This document shows positions 1 through 8,136 of a stretch of 64,000 bases of DNA, piece by piece; the first letter of the stretch is position 1; the number at the start of each line of letters is the position of its first letter. Position numbers and translations under genes: made by a program. A model generated the notes under the pieces. The model was not told where the DNA came from, did no database searches, and saw only the letters and a program-made list of their open reading frames with translations. Source of the DNA: an uncultured Lachnospiraceae bacterium (GTDB lineage: Bacteria > Bacillota > Clostridia > Lachnospirales > Lachnospiraceae); the NCBI GenBank assembly GCA_902774915.1, contig CACYKH010000006.1, positions 161,530 to 225,529 on the forward strand, read 5' to 3'.

Positions 1-86
1 GCGTTAAGACCCACAAAGAAGAGTATCAGGCCAAGTATAAATAAAACTACACATCCGATTAATGTTATTGCAAGTCCTTTTTTCAT
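1..86 (-). CDS. Membrane protein N-terminus, partial (runs off the left edge)
   Basis: Only the first 28 codons lie inside the window. On the minus strand the sequence TAATG gives the stop of the upstream DUF1700 gene and the ATG of this gene with a 1-base overlap, and a strong GGAGG lies just before it. The visible peptide starts MKKGLAITLIGCVV and continues as one hydrophobic segment, so this is a membrane anchor or signal sequence. In Firmicutes the order padR, DUF1700, DUF4097 is common, so a DUF4097-type surface protein is the likely identity. That is inference from context, since no DUF4097 domain is visible here. Confidence 0.6.
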   Translation of the reverse strand, partial: MKKGLAITLIGCVVLFILGLILFFVGLN

Positions 87-709
87 TATACTTCACCTCC
101 CTGCTGATATGGTGCGTCCTTCTTATTAGAAGACTTTGGACTTTTGCTGATATTTCTTACCAGCTTTATAATACCCTTCACTATTACTTCGCCGAGCTTA
201 TAGAATGCAATGCAAAGCAGAATACCAATTGCAATTCCCATAAGAGAGAACCCTGCGATTACCATACCCTGAGCTGGGGTAGTAGCCCAAAAGATGGCTG
301 GGATTGCAACTAATCCTGCAAATGCTACTGCGGCAGATGCAATCACAAGTGAAAATACTACTGCAAAGATTGTTACTAATATTGCGAAGATCAGAGCCAC
401 AGCCACGATAGCAAGTGGAAGAGCGACAGGTGCTGCGAATATTCCAAGTATTACAAGCCAAACTGCCTTTGTGCTATTCTTAACTCCGCCCTCTGTTTTA
501 ACTTTTTCAAACTGCTTCTCTGTGCAGTCATCAAGAATAGTCTTAGCAACTTCATCAACTGTACCTACAAGAGGAGTAACATCTTCTGAATCATCTATTC
601 CGGCGTCAAGGAAGTACTCATTATAGTAGTTAATAGCATCATCGTAATCTTCTCTAGGAAGTCTTCTTAGCTTTCTAGATAATTCGCTGAGGAATGCATT
701 CTTATTCAC
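86..709 (-). CDS. DUF1700 (HAAS-type) membrane protein
   Basis: This 207-residue protein starts with a soluble helical region, MNKNAFLSELSRKLRRLPREDYDDAINYY, typical of the HAAS/DUF1700 family (residues about 1-75). A long hydrophobic part rich in Ala, Val and Ile follows (about 82-180), enough for three or four membrane segments, and the C-terminus is basic and polar. Family members usually sit directly downstream of a PadR regulator and are thought to work with it in envelope stress responses. Here the start overlaps the padR stop by 8 bases, so the two are translationally coupled. The specific function is not known. Confidence 0.8.
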   Translation of the reverse strand: MNKNAFLSELSRKLRRLPREDYDDAINYYNEYFLDAGIDDSEDVTPLVGTVDEVAKTILDDCTEKQFEKVKTEGGVKNSTKAVWLVILGIFAAPVALPLAIVAVALIFAILVTIFAVVFSLVIASAAVAFAGLVAIPAIFWATTPAQGMVIAGFSLMGIAIGILLCIAFYKLGEVIVKGIIKLVRNISKSPKSSNKKDAPYQQGGEV

Positions 710-1040
710 TATCCTGTACCTCCTTTTCTTTATTAGTAGTATCTAGTAACTTATCAACGTCATCTTTGTATTTAATCCATTCAACCTGGTAGAAGTTTAA
801 CTTGTTTCTGCCTTCTTCTGTAATTGCGTAATATCTTCTGTTTCTTCCCTGAAATGGTTTGTCGTAAGTTGTTAAACAATTGTCTTTTGTTAATCGCCTA
901 AGCACCGGGTAGAGTGTCGATTCAGAAATATCTACCAGCTGTCTGACCTTCTGTGTCAATGTGTATCCGTAGGAATCTTCCTGAGCTACGATACCTAGTA
1001 CACATGCATCCAGCAGCGGTGCAACTAATTGATACGTCAT
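702..1040 (-). CDS. PadR-family transcriptional regulator
   Basis: This 112-residue winged-helix repressor has the PadR pattern: helix 1 LLDACVLGIVAQEDSYGYTL, recognition region ISESTLYPVLRRLTKDNCL and wing RNRRYYAITEEGRNKL. The start is set at 1040 because AAAGGAGA precedes it at good spacing; longer upstream reading has no ribosome site. It heads a minus-strand operon with the DUF1700 gene and a third membrane protein. A palindrome covering the -10 region of its own promoter (1116-1138) suggests autorepression. Ligand and regulon cannot be told from the sequence. Confidence 0.9.
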   Translation of the reverse strand: MTYQLVAPLLDACVLGIVAQEDSYGYTLTQKVRQLVDISESTLYPVLRRLTKDNCLTTYDKPFQGRNRRYYAITEEGRNKLNFYQVEWIKYKDDVDKLLDTTNKEKEVQDSE

Positions 1041-1115
1041 ATGCGTCTCCTTTCGATATATTATTTTGCTGACAGTATTTTTTGATAAATAATATTGTTT
1101 TATTTTTAATACTAT

Positions 1116-1151
1116 ATGACGTATAATATTATAGTCATGAACAATTGTCAA
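1116..1151 (-). promoter_or_regulatory. padR promoter with overlapping operator-like palindrome
   Basis: On the minus strand TTGACA (1146-1151) is followed after 17 bases by TATTAT (1123-1128). Overlapping it is a near-perfect inverted repeat at 1116-1138: ATGAC, one extra G, the self-complementary TATAATATTATA, then GTCAT. PadR repressors usually bind such AT-rich palindromes in their own promoters, so this is the likely autoregulatory site (inference). Confidence 0.6.
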
Positions 1152-1188
1152 TAACTTTTTTAAAAAAATTTCCAAAATCATTTTGATT

Positions 1189-1197
1189 TGCTATAAT
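1189..1197 (+). promoter_or_regulatory. Extended -10 promoter for the acyltransferase gene
   Basis: TGCTATAAT is an extended -10 element (TG, one base, TATAAT) about 80 bases before the acyltransferase start. The -35 region (TTTCCA at 1169-1174) is poor, which is usual when an extended -10 is present. Very similar TGCTAWAMT elements occur at 10776 and 18241. Confidence 0.5.
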
Positions 1198-1276
1198 ACC
1201 TACGGTTATGAGAAAAACAATCTATTTTTATTAGTACTTCTTTAGATTGAATACTTTGGATAGAGGTTTACTCTGG

Positions 1277-2419
1277 ATGGATGAGAAGAACAGTATAAAA
1301 ACAACGAAGACATCTAAAGGAAGAAATTCCAGTATAGAGCTTCTTCGTATAATACTTATGATGCAGATAATATTTCTGCATGTATCTGATTATGGGGACT
1401 ATGCGTCAAATGCTATTTGGATAGAAGGTAGAACAGAGCTGGCATTTTGGTTTATCTGGCTCCTATGCCGATGCCCAGTTTATCTATTTATAGTAATAAC
1501 TGGATACTTCATGTCGGGTTCAACTAAAGACTTCAATGGCAAGAGATTTCTCAAATGCTATCTGCCAATGCTGTTTTATTCTATTTCGATCCCTGTTCTA
1601 TACGGCGCCGCAAGACCGGGCTCACTGACGAACATTGATTATATAAGAGGATTCTTCCCAGTCCTTTCCAGGACATGGTACTTCATGACTCTTTATGTTC
1701 TGATACTCATACTGTCGCCTTATCTGAACAGAATGGTGAGAGGACTTAGCAAGAAAGAGTTCCTTATATTAATAGGAATATGTTTCTTTGTATTTTCTAT
1801 CTGGCAGCCATTTAGTCAGCTGGAGCCATTTAAACAGGTGGTAGGAATAAGCAAAATTATTTCCACTCAGAAGGGTAAAAGCCTTTACGATTTCATCTAC
1901 ATGTACCTGCTTGGTGCATTTATGAGAAAGTATCATTTCTTAAGTGATAGTAAAAATAAGAATCTAAGACTTAATAATCCGTTACTTTATTTAGGATTGT
2001 TTTTGGCATTAGGCATTATAGATGTTATACTTGTATATAATTATCCCGATAATAACATTGTGAAGACAATTGGATACAATGATAACCCACTGGTCGTTCT
2101 TCAGTGCATTACGCTGTTCAGATTCTTTGAAAAGCTGGACCTCAGTAAATTTAATAAGCTGGGAACAGTGATCAATTATATCAGTGCGGGAAATCTTGGA
2201 ATCTATATGATTCACGAGCATCCACTTATTCGCAGTCTTATCTGGAATGAACTGGTAGATATGGATAATCTGGAGTTTTATGCGAAGGGACATTATTTTT
2301 TCAAAATATTTTTAATTATAATCATTATTTATGCTGCTTGCTGGACACTTGACTGGATAAGAAGAATGATTTGGAAAGGAATTGTAATTGTATATCGTAA
2401 ATCAGCTAATATCAAATAA
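1277..2419 (+). CDS. Acyltransferase 3 family membrane protein
   Basis: A 380-residue integral membrane protein of the OafA/WecH acyltransferase 3 type, which usually O-acetylates polysaccharides or cell-wall sugars. The hallmark N-terminal pattern is present (IELLRIILMMQIIFLHVSDY, with R and H in the first membrane helix). About ten hydrophobic segments follow, ending in IFLIIIIIYAACWTLDWIRR. The start chosen is ATG 1277; an in-frame TTG at 1247 would add ten residues but has no ribosome site. The 3' end overlaps the following PAP2-like gene by 32 bases. The acceptor is unknown, and no other polysaccharide genes are adjacent. Confidence 0.85.
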   Translation: MDEKNSIKTTKTSKGRNSSIELLRIILMMQIIFLHVSDYGDYASNAIWIEGRTELAFWFIWLLCRCPVYLFIVITGYFMSGSTKDFNGKRFLKCYLPMLFYSISIPVLYGAARPGSLTNIDYIRGFFPVLSRTWYFMTLYVLILILSPYLNRMVRGLSKKEFLILIGICFFVFSIWQPFSQLEPFKQVVGISKIISTQKGKSLYDFIYMYLLGAFMRKYHFLSDSKNKNLRLNNPLLYLGLFLALGIIDVILVYNYPDNNIVKTIGYNDNPLVVLQCITLFRFFEKLDLSKFNKLGTVINYISAGNLGIYMIHEHPLIRSLIWNELVDMDNLEFYAKGHYFFKIFLIIIIIYAACWTLDWIRRMIWKGIVIVYRKSANIK

Positions 2420-2843
2420 AATACTTATTTCAGGTCTTGTGGGATGGGCAACTGCACAGATTCTGAAAACCATCATTTTCCTTATTGTTAATAAGAAGCT
2501 AAATTTGGAGAGACTATTCGGTGATGGAGGAATGCCAAGTGGACACTCGGCAACTGTTTCAGCGGTGGCTCTTTCTGTTGGATTGGAATGCGGCTTTAAC
2601 AGTGCGCTCTTCGCAGTTGCTACTATTATAGCTATCGTTGTAATGCACGACGCAATGGGTGTTAGACTTGAAACTGGTAAACAGGCTAAGTATATAAATG
2701 AAATGACAGAGCTTATAGAGAAACTCAGCGGAACAGAGCTTTCTAATGAAGAGAAGCTTAAGGAATTCGTTGGTCACACTCCGTTCCAGGTTGTAATGGG
2801 TGGAATCCTTGGTATTGTGGTGGCAATTTTGCTTCATTTGTAA
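2388..2843 (+). CDS. Divergent PAP2 (DUF212) membrane protein
   Basis: This 151-residue protein has the divergent PAP2 family signature GDGGMPSGHSATVSAVALSVG (about residues 45-65), where PSGHS matches the second acid-phosphatase motif. Four hydrophobic segments surround it. The start is TTG at 2388, preceded by AAAGGA at 7-base spacing and lying inside the acyltransferase gene, so the two are probably translationally coupled. PAP2 proteins often dephosphorylate lipid phosphates, but the divergent branch lacks most canonical motifs and its substrate is unknown. Confidence 0.85.
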   Translation: MYIVNQLISNKILISGLVGWATAQILKTIIFLIVNKKLNLERLFGDGGMPSGHSATVSAVALSVGLECGFNSALFAVATIIAIVVMHDAMGVRLETGKQAKYINEMTELIEKLSGTELSNEEKLKEFVGHTPFQVVMGGILGIVVAILLHL

Positions 2844-2892
2844 AATGCTATCCTAAACGAGGTTTAGCTTTTGCGGGAGGATGCATCTCGAT

Positions 2893-3828
2893 ATGAAAAT
2901 AGGAAATAAAGAATTTGATATGACAAATAATCATGTCTACGTTATGGGAATCCTGAATGTTACTCCGGATTCCTTTTCGGATGGCGGAAAATACAGCGAC
3001 CCAGATAAAGCGCTGAGACATGCCCAGCAGATGATAGAAGAAGGGGCAGATATCATAGATATTGGTGGAGAGAGCACCCGTCCTTACTTTATTCCTGTTT
3101 CGATTCAGGAAGAGATTGCCAGAGTTACCGCTGTTGTTGAGATGGTGAAAAAAAGGTTTGATGTGCCTGTATCTGTGGATACATACAAGCCTGAAGTTAT
3201 GGCGGCCTGCCTTGAAGCAGGTGCTGACCTGGCAAATGACATCTGGGGACTGAGACATGAGGTATTTAATGATAAAACAAATACAGAAGGCAGAACCTCC
3301 AAGATGGCAGAGGTTGTGGCCAGGTTCGATGTTCCTGTAGTTATCATGCATAACGATAGTTTGGGAAGAAGTGCCGAAGATAGAAACGAAGAGTTGATCA
3401 GAAGCTACGCAGAATCAACAGGCGTTAGTTTTGAAAGAGCTAAAGAACAGGCGCAGGAAGAGAATATAATAATGAGAGTTTTCAGCGGACTTCAGGATAG
3501 TGTTTCAATTGCAAAGGAGCACGGCATAGCTGAAGATAAGCTGATACTTGATCCGGGAATTGGATTTGCAAAGACCCAGAAAGAAAATTTGATGGTACTT
3601 AAAGGAATGAAAGAAATCGGAGAATTCTTTGAATATCCAATGTTCCTCGGGGCCTCTAGAAAATCCGTAATCGGAAATGCCCTTGACCTTCCAGCTGAAG
3701 AACGCGAGGAAGGCACCATCGTAACTTCAATCCTAGCTGCAGAGGCCGGCTACAAATTCGTCCGCGTCCACGACGTAAAGAAAAACGTCCGCGCCCTCCG
3801 CATGATCGAAACAATCTCCCAAGTATAA
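2893..3828 (+). CDS. folP: Dihydropteroate synthase
   Basis: Catalyses condensation of p-aminobenzoate with dihydropterin pyrophosphate in folate synthesis. Seen motifs are VMGILNVTPDSFSDGG (pterin site, near residue 17), DIGGESTRP, VSVDTYKPEV, LILDPGIGFAKT and LGASRKSVIG. At 311 residues it is longer than the usual 270-280, because of an extra charged helical stretch between IMHND and GLQDSV. The start is set at 2893: ATG 2881 directly abuts GGGAGG and leaves no spacer. No other folate gene is nearby. This is the canonical chromosomal enzyme by sequence. Confidence 0.95.
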   Translation: MKIGNKEFDMTNNHVYVMGILNVTPDSFSDGGKYSDPDKALRHAQQMIEEGADIIDIGGESTRPYFIPVSIQEEIARVTAVVEMVKKRFDVPVSVDTYKPEVMAACLEAGADLANDIWGLRHEVFNDKTNTEGRTSKMAEVVARFDVPVVIMHNDSLGRSAEDRNEELIRSYAESTGVSFERAKEQAQEENIIMRVFSGLQDSVSIAKEHGIAEDKLILDPGIGFAKTQKENLMVLKGMKEIGEFFEYPMFLGASRKSVIGNALDLPAEEREEGTIVTSILAAEAGYKFVRVHDVKKNVRALRMIETISQV

Positions 3829-3838
3829 AGCTGACTTA

Positions 3839-3928
3839 TTTGAAAATCGTTTTCAAATTGGTTGACAAATAGAGAATGGAAGTATAAAATGAAAATCGTT
3901 TTCAAATTGAAATTGAAAATGATTTTCA
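3839..3928 (+). promoter_or_regulatory. Zinc operon promoter with three Fur/Zur boxes
   Basis: TTGACA (3862-3867) and TAAAAT (3885-3890) are spaced by 17 bases. Three inverted repeats flank and overlap this promoter: TGAAAATCGTTTTCA at 3841-3855, the same 15-mer at 3890-3904, and TGAAAATGATTTTCA at 3914-3928. They match the general Fur-superfamily box pattern TGAnAATnATTnTCA. One box is upstream of -35, one abuts -10 and one is downstream, so repressor binding should block initiation. Confidence 0.9.
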
Positions 3929-3979
3929 TTTTTTTGTTTTTAAGAAAATATAAGATGAAATGATTTAGAGGTGATGAAA

Positions 3980-4402
3980 ATGACAATGAAATCACAATAT
4001 AAAACAAGGCAACGTGCGGACCTGACGGCTTATCTTATGAGCAAGGCAGGGGAACATGTGACGGCTGCAGATATTTGTAAGCATTTTGAGGAACAGGGTA
4101 AATCTATTGGTGTTACTACTGTTTATCGTCAGCTGGACAAGATGGTAGAGGAAGGCCTGGTCAATAAGTACAGTTTGGACGGAACAACTTCTGCCTGCTA
4201 TGAGTACATTGATGCGGAGCATCATATGGATGGACAGGTCACATGTTATCATTGCAAATGTGAGAAATGTGGAAAGTTGATTCATCTTCATTGTGAAGAG
4301 ATAGAGCAACTACTAGAGCATATACATACAAATCATAGCTTTGTAATTGATCCAAGAAGAACGGTGTTTTACGGATTATGCGAAGCTTGTGGCAAGAACT
4401 AA
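3980..4402 (+). CDS. zur: Fur-family metal regulator, probably Zur
   Basis: A 140-residue Fur-superfamily repressor. The winged helix is TAADICKHFEEQGKSIGVTTVYRQLDKMVEEGLV, and the dimer and metal region holds HHMDGQVTCYHCKCEKCGKLIHLHCEE plus the C-terminal CEACGKN, giving the two CxxC pairs of a structural zinc site. It is the first gene of an operon with a ZnuABC-type transporter, and three Fur-type boxes surround its own promoter, so zinc sensing with autoregulation is the best reading. Fur or PerR specificity cannot be excluded by sequence alone. The start at 3980 follows AGAGG; upstream GTG 3971 and ATG 3974 are possible. Confidence 0.88.
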   Translation: MTMKSQYKTRQRADLTAYLMSKAGEHVTAADICKHFEEQGKSIGVTTVYRQLDKMVEEGLVNKYSLDGTTSACYEYIDAEHHMDGQVTCYHCKCEKCGKLIHLHCEEIEQLLEHIHTNHSFVIDPRRTVFYGLCEACGKN

Positions 4403-4418
4403 TTTGGGAGAAGAAAAC

Positions 4419-4709
4419 GTGCGAAAGTTATTTGGTCTTATTTTGGCATTAATAATAATGATGGCTATATTTTTCTCTGCTCTTTTTATCTCCATGGAAA
4501 TGGGGCATCACGACTGCTCAGGAGAGGATTGCCCTATCTGTGCCACAATGGAAGAGTGTGTGAATAATATCAGAATCTGTGGTATGGCAGCAGTGGTGGC
4601 TTTTGTTATAAGTAGCTTTGTAGCATTGGCAAGAAAACAAATGTCATCATATATGGTAGATACACTTTTTGAGAGCTTGATTGTAAAAAGAGTAAGGCTT
4701 AATTATTGA
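4419..4709 (+). CDS. Small Cys/His-rich membrane protein of the zinc operon
   Basis: This 96-residue protein starts at a GTG preceded by GGGAG. Membrane helix 1 is residues about 4-25, helix 2 about 55-72. Between them is a loop with HHDCSGEDCPICATMEEC, which could bind a soft metal such as zinc. It lies 16 bases after the zur stop and before znuA, so it is probably under Zur control. I do not recognise a characterised family. It may help deliver zinc to ZnuA or sense it at the membrane; this is inference from position and ligand residues only. Confidence 0.75.
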   Translation: MRKLFGLILALIIMMAIFFSALFISMEMGHHDCSGEDCPICATMEECVNNIRICGMAAVVAFVISSFVALARKQMSSYMVDTLFESLIVKRVRLNY

Positions 4710-4760
4710 ATCTCATATCTTTATTTATAGTACAAAAAGATAGAAGAGGTAGATAGATAA

Positions 4761-5846
4761 ATGAAAATGATAAATAAAAAATATTTAAGAAGAATAGTAA
4801 CTATGGTGCTTGTGACCGCAATGGCAATGAGCATGACTGCATGTGGTAGTAATTCAGGAGCTGGATCTAAAGATGGGAAGATCACAGTAGTAACCACCAT
4901 CTTCCCAGAGTATGACTGGGTTAGAGAGATTGTTGGTCAGGGTACAAACAGTGTTGATACCAGCGCTGCAGATAGCATTGATGTGACAATGCTTCTCGAT
5001 AATGGTGTTGATCTTCACAGTTACCAGCCATCAGCGGCTGATATTGCAAAGGTTTCTTCCTGTGATATGTTCATTTACGTAGGTGGTGAATCAGATTCCT
5101 GGGTTGATGATGTTCTTAAAGAAGCAACTAACAAAGACATGGTAGTTATCGATCTTATGGATGTTCTCGGCGACCAGGTTAAGGAAGAAGAGGTTGTTGA
5201 AGGCATGGAAGCCGAAGAAGAAGAGGAAGAAACTGATAATCACGATGGTGATGCGGATTCTGAAGATGAGGAAGGCGAGGGTCATCACCACGAGGAAGGC
5301 GAAAAAGAATATGATGAGCACATTTGGCTTTCTCTTAAGGATTCTCAGATTCTTACTCAGACAATAGCTGATAAGCTTTGTGAAATCGACGCAGATCACG
5401 CTGATGCATATAAGGCAAATGTTTCTGCTTACAATGAGAAGCTTGCAGCGCTTGATGCTGATTATCAGACAACAGTAGATAATGGAAAGGTAGATACAAT
5501 CCTTTTCGGAGACAGATTCCCATTCAGATACATGGTTGATGATTATGGTCTTAATTATTATGCAGCATTTGTTGGCTGCTCAGCTGAAACAGAGGCAAGC
5601 TTCGAGACAATCATTTTCCTCGCTGGTAAGGTGGATGACCTGGGGCTCCCAGCAATCCTTACTATAGAAAACAGTGATCAGAAGATTGCATCTACAGTAA
5701 AAGATAATACGAAGACAAAAGATCAGGAAATTTTAGTTATGAACTCTCTTCAGTCAATCACATCTTCTGATGTTGAAGCTGGAGAAAGCTACTATAAAGT
5801 AATGGGAGAAAATCTCGAGGTATTAAAGAAGGCTTTAGGAGAATAA
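4761..5846 (+). CDS. znuA: Zinc ABC transporter substrate-binding lipoprotein
   Basis: A 361-residue cluster A-I solute-binding protein. A lipoprotein signal ends at MTAC with Cys28 as the lipidation site. The mature part starts ITVVTTIFPEYDWVREIVG; His86 in DLHSYQPS and His187 in DEHIWLS match the family metal ligands. Between them is an acidic and His-rich loop (about 138-186, with HHH at 175-177) typical of zinc rather than manganese binders. The C-lobe has GDRFPFRYMVDDYGLNYYAAF. It is followed 16 bases later by the ATPase. Zinc is the likely substrate, given the loop and the Zur boxes upstream. Confidence 0.92.
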   Translation: MKMINKKYLRRIVTMVLVTAMAMSMTACGSNSGAGSKDGKITVVTTIFPEYDWVREIVGQGTNSVDTSAADSIDVTMLLDNGVDLHSYQPSAADIAKVSSCDMFIYVGGESDSWVDDVLKEATNKDMVVIDLMDVLGDQVKEEEVVEGMEAEEEEEETDNHDGDADSEDEEGEGHHHEEGEKEYDEHIWLSLKDSQILTQTIADKLCEIDADHADAYKANVSAYNEKLAALDADYQTTVDNGKVDTILFGDRFPFRYMVDDYGLNYYAAFVGCSAETEASFETIIFLAGKVDDLGLPAILTIENSDQKIASTVKDNTKTKDQEILVMNSLQSITSSDVEAGESYYKVMGENLEVLKKALGE

Positions 5847-5862
5847 GCCAAGAGGAGCAATC

Positions 5863-6585
5863 ATGAATTATATTGAGGTCAAGGATATTACAACAGGATA
5901 TGACGGAATAGCGCTTACAAAGCATATTAACTTCAACGTCGAAAAGGGAGATTACCTTTGCATAGTTGGAGAAAACGGCGCGGGCAAGAGTACTCTTATG
6001 AAGACTCTGCTTCGTCTTATTCCAACAATAAAAGGTGAGATTATTTATAATGATGAACTGAAGGCGGGTAACATAGGTTACCTGCCTCAGCAGACTGTCA
6101 TTCAGAAGGACTTCCCTGCCAGCGTTTGGGAGATAGTTCTATCTGGTAATCTTGCCAAGACTGGCCTCAGACCATTCTATAATAAAGAAGAAAAGAAAAA
6201 TGCAATCGAAAGCCTTAAAAGACTTGATGCATGGGACCTGCGAAAGAAGACATTTAGAAATCTTTCAGGAGGACAAAAGCAGAGAGTGCTTCTGGCCAGA
6301 GCACTTACTGCGACCAGCAAGATCATTCTTCTGGATGAACCGGTAGCCGGCCTTGATCCAAAGGTTACAGAAGAGCTTTACCGTGTGGTTAAATCTCTTA
6401 ATGAAGATGGAGTAACGATTATCATGATCTCTCATGATATCAGTACAGCAGTTAAATACTCCAGTCATATTTTGCATTTGGGACATAAACAGCTTTTCTT
6501 TGGAAAGACATCTGATTATCTTCAGAGTGAAGCATATAAATTCTTCTCTTCCGTTGAAGTTGATGAAGAAGAACAGGAGGCGTAG
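5863..6585 (+). CDS. znuC: Zinc ABC transporter ATP-binding protein
   Basis: A 240-residue ABC ATPase with Walker A GENGAGKST, Q-loop LPQQT, signature LSGGQKQRVLLARAL, Walker B IILLDEPVAGLD and switch His in ISHD. It powers the ZnuABC importer; its partner permease starts 2 bases after its stop. The C-terminus is acidic (VEVDEEEQEA). It matches the metal-type ABC ATPases (ZnuC/MntB-like) by length and by context. Confidence 0.93.
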   Translation: MNYIEVKDITTGYDGIALTKHINFNVEKGDYLCIVGENGAGKSTLMKTLLRLIPTIKGEIIYNDELKAGNIGYLPQQTVIQKDFPASVWEIVLSGNLAKTGLRPFYNKEEKKNAIESLKRLDAWDLRKKTFRNLSGGQKQRVLLARALTATSKIILLDEPVAGLDPKVTEELYRVVKSLNEDGVTIIMISHDISTAVKYSSHILHLGHKQLFFGKTSDYLQSEAYKFFSSVEVDEEEQEA

Positions 6586-6587
6586 AT

Positions 6588-7427
6588 ATGGATCAGTTAT
6601 TATATTATCTTCAATTCAATTTTGTTATCTATGCTCTTATTGTTGGTGTGCTTATTGCACTCTGTGCATCACTCCTGGGAGTAACGCTTGTGCTTAAGAG
6701 ATATTCATTTATCGGTGACGGACTTTCGCACGTGGCATTTGGTGCTATGTCAGTTGCAGCCGTTTTGCATCTTGTAAGTAATACTATTTTAGTTATGCCG
6801 GTAACTATCATCGTAGCAGTTCTTCTATTAAAGAGTGGTCGTAATTCAATGCTCAAAGGAGATGCGGCGATTGCAATGCTATCAGTTACATCTCTTGCTT
6901 TCGGATATATGATCATGAATGTATTTTCAGGATCAGCAAATGTTTCAGGAGATGTTTGTAGTACACTTTTTGGTTCTACATCAATCCTGACTCTGGATAT
7001 AAAAGAAGTTATTATCTGTATAGTTTTATCAGTGATAGTAATCGCCCTTTATATTATCTTTTATAATAAAATCTTTGCGGTTACATTTGATGAAACATTC
7101 TGCGAAGCTACTGGTGTGCCAGCGGGCAGATACAATTTCCTTATTGCGGTTATCATAGCAATCATTATTGTTTTGGGAATGAACCTTGTGGGTAGTCTTC
7201 TTATCTCAGCCCTCATAGTATTCCCAGCTCTTGCTGCTATGCGTGTTTCTGGTACATTTAAGGGAGTTGTGATCCTGTCAGTTATATTCTCAGTAATATG
7301 TTCTCTTGTGGGAATGATAGTTTCTATACTTGCATCTACACCAGTTGGAGCTACCATTGTTGCAATGGATCTTGTGTGCTTTATCATTATGTGGATAGTA
7401 GGAAGATTTGTTGTAAAAGTAGACTAA
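6588..7427 (+). CDS. znuB: Zinc ABC transporter permease
   Basis: A 279-residue ABC-3 family permease with eight or nine membrane segments. The conserved N-terminal segment LGVTLVLKRYSFIGDGLSHVAFGAMSVA is the family signature. A second conserved stretch, GSLLISALIVFPALAAMRV, contains the coupling-type region. It starts 2 bases after znuC with GGAGG in the znuC end, so translation is coupled. It is the last obvious gene of the zinc operon; no terminator is visible before the next lipoprotein gene. Confidence 0.93.
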   Translation: MDQLLYYLQFNFVIYALIVGVLIALCASLLGVTLVLKRYSFIGDGLSHVAFGAMSVAAVLHLVSNTILVMPVTIIVAVLLLKSGRNSMLKGDAAIAMLSVTSLAFGYMIMNVFSGSANVSGDVCSTLFGSTSILTLDIKEVIICIVLSVIVIALYIIFYNKIFAVTFDETFCEATGVPAGRYNFLIAVIIAIIIVLGMNLVGSLLISALIVFPALAAMRVSGTFKGVVILSVIFSVICSLVGMIVSILASTPVGATIVAMDLVCFIIMWIVGRFVVKVD

Positions 7428-7470
7428 AAAGTATACAATGATAGAAGTGAAAAAAGTGAAAGAAATAAAG

Positions 7471-8115
7471 ATGAATAATAGAGTTAGAAAAATTTTAACG
7501 CTGAGTTTGGTGGCTGCTTTGACATTTAGCCTGACTGCCTGTGGAGATACAAAGGGTCAGAGCAAAATGGAATCCACGAATAGTGTTGAGGATACCATCA
7601 ATCAGCAAATACAGAATGAACAGGCTCCGGCAGATGCTACTACAGAAGCTACAACGCAGGCCACAACTCAGGCTACTACGCAGGCGCCAACTGTTGATGC
7701 GGATATGTCGGAGATATTAAGTTCACCGCATGACGGAATTGATATTGATCTTACAACCATGAATAGTGACATGGTTTATTCAACTGTATACCAAATGATG
7801 GCTAATACTCCTGAATTTGAAGGTAAGGTTGTTCGAATGGAGGGCAGTTACTATGCCAGCTACGATGAGGGTACAAAGCAAACTTATTTCTTTGTGATCA
7901 TCAAAGATGCAACGGCATGCTGTCAGCAGGGACTGGAATTCATCTGGGGAGATGGAAGCCATGTTTATCCTGATGAATATCCATCTGATGGATCAGAAGT
8001 AATAGTGACTGGTACATTTGAAAGCTACAAGGATAATCCGGACGATGTTTACAGCTACGTACATTTGAATAATTCAACACTCGAGGTTGTAAGTGAAGGA
8101 GAAAGTGTGCAATAA
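7471..8115 (+). CDS. Lipoprotein with Thr/Gln-rich linker, function unknown
   Basis: A 214-residue lipoprotein: signal with lipobox LTAC, then a low-complexity linker of repeated ATTQ units, then a soluble domain (about residues 85-214). The domain includes FEGKVVRMEGSYYASYDEG, CCQQGLEFIWGDG and GSEVIVTGTFESY, which looks like an OB-type beta barrel. ATG 7471 gives a compact signal peptide; ATG 7438 is the alternative, and neither has a strong ribosome site. It follows znuB by about 40 bases without a terminator, so co-transcription with the zinc operon is possible. A metal-related role is unproven. Confidence 0.8.
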   Translation: MNNRVRKILTLSLVAALTFSLTACGDTKGQSKMESTNSVEDTINQQIQNEQAPADATTEATTQATTQATTQAPTVDADMSEILSSPHDGIDIDLTTMNSDMVYSTVYQMMANTPEFEGKVVRMEGSYYASYDEGTKQTYFFVIIKDATACCQQGLEFIWGDGSHVYPDEYPSDGSEVIVTGTFESYKDNPDDVYSYVHLNNSTLEVVSEGESVQ

Positions 8116-8136
8116 AATAATATAAGGGGGATGTGT

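Noticed and set aside
294..626. Plus-strand frame of 110 codons opposite the DUF1700 gene
   Set aside because: Rich in Ala, Thr and Ser in the pattern expected from the reverse of a hydrophobic membrane protein gene; no ribosome site.
5091..5399. Minus-strand frame opposite the acidic loop of znuA
   Set aside because: The long Phe runs are just the reverse reading of GAA codons.
7640..7690. Short tandem repeat in the lipoprotein gene as a CRISPR-like or phase-variable tract
   Set aside because: It is a coding ATTQ linker with varied codons and no spacer pattern.
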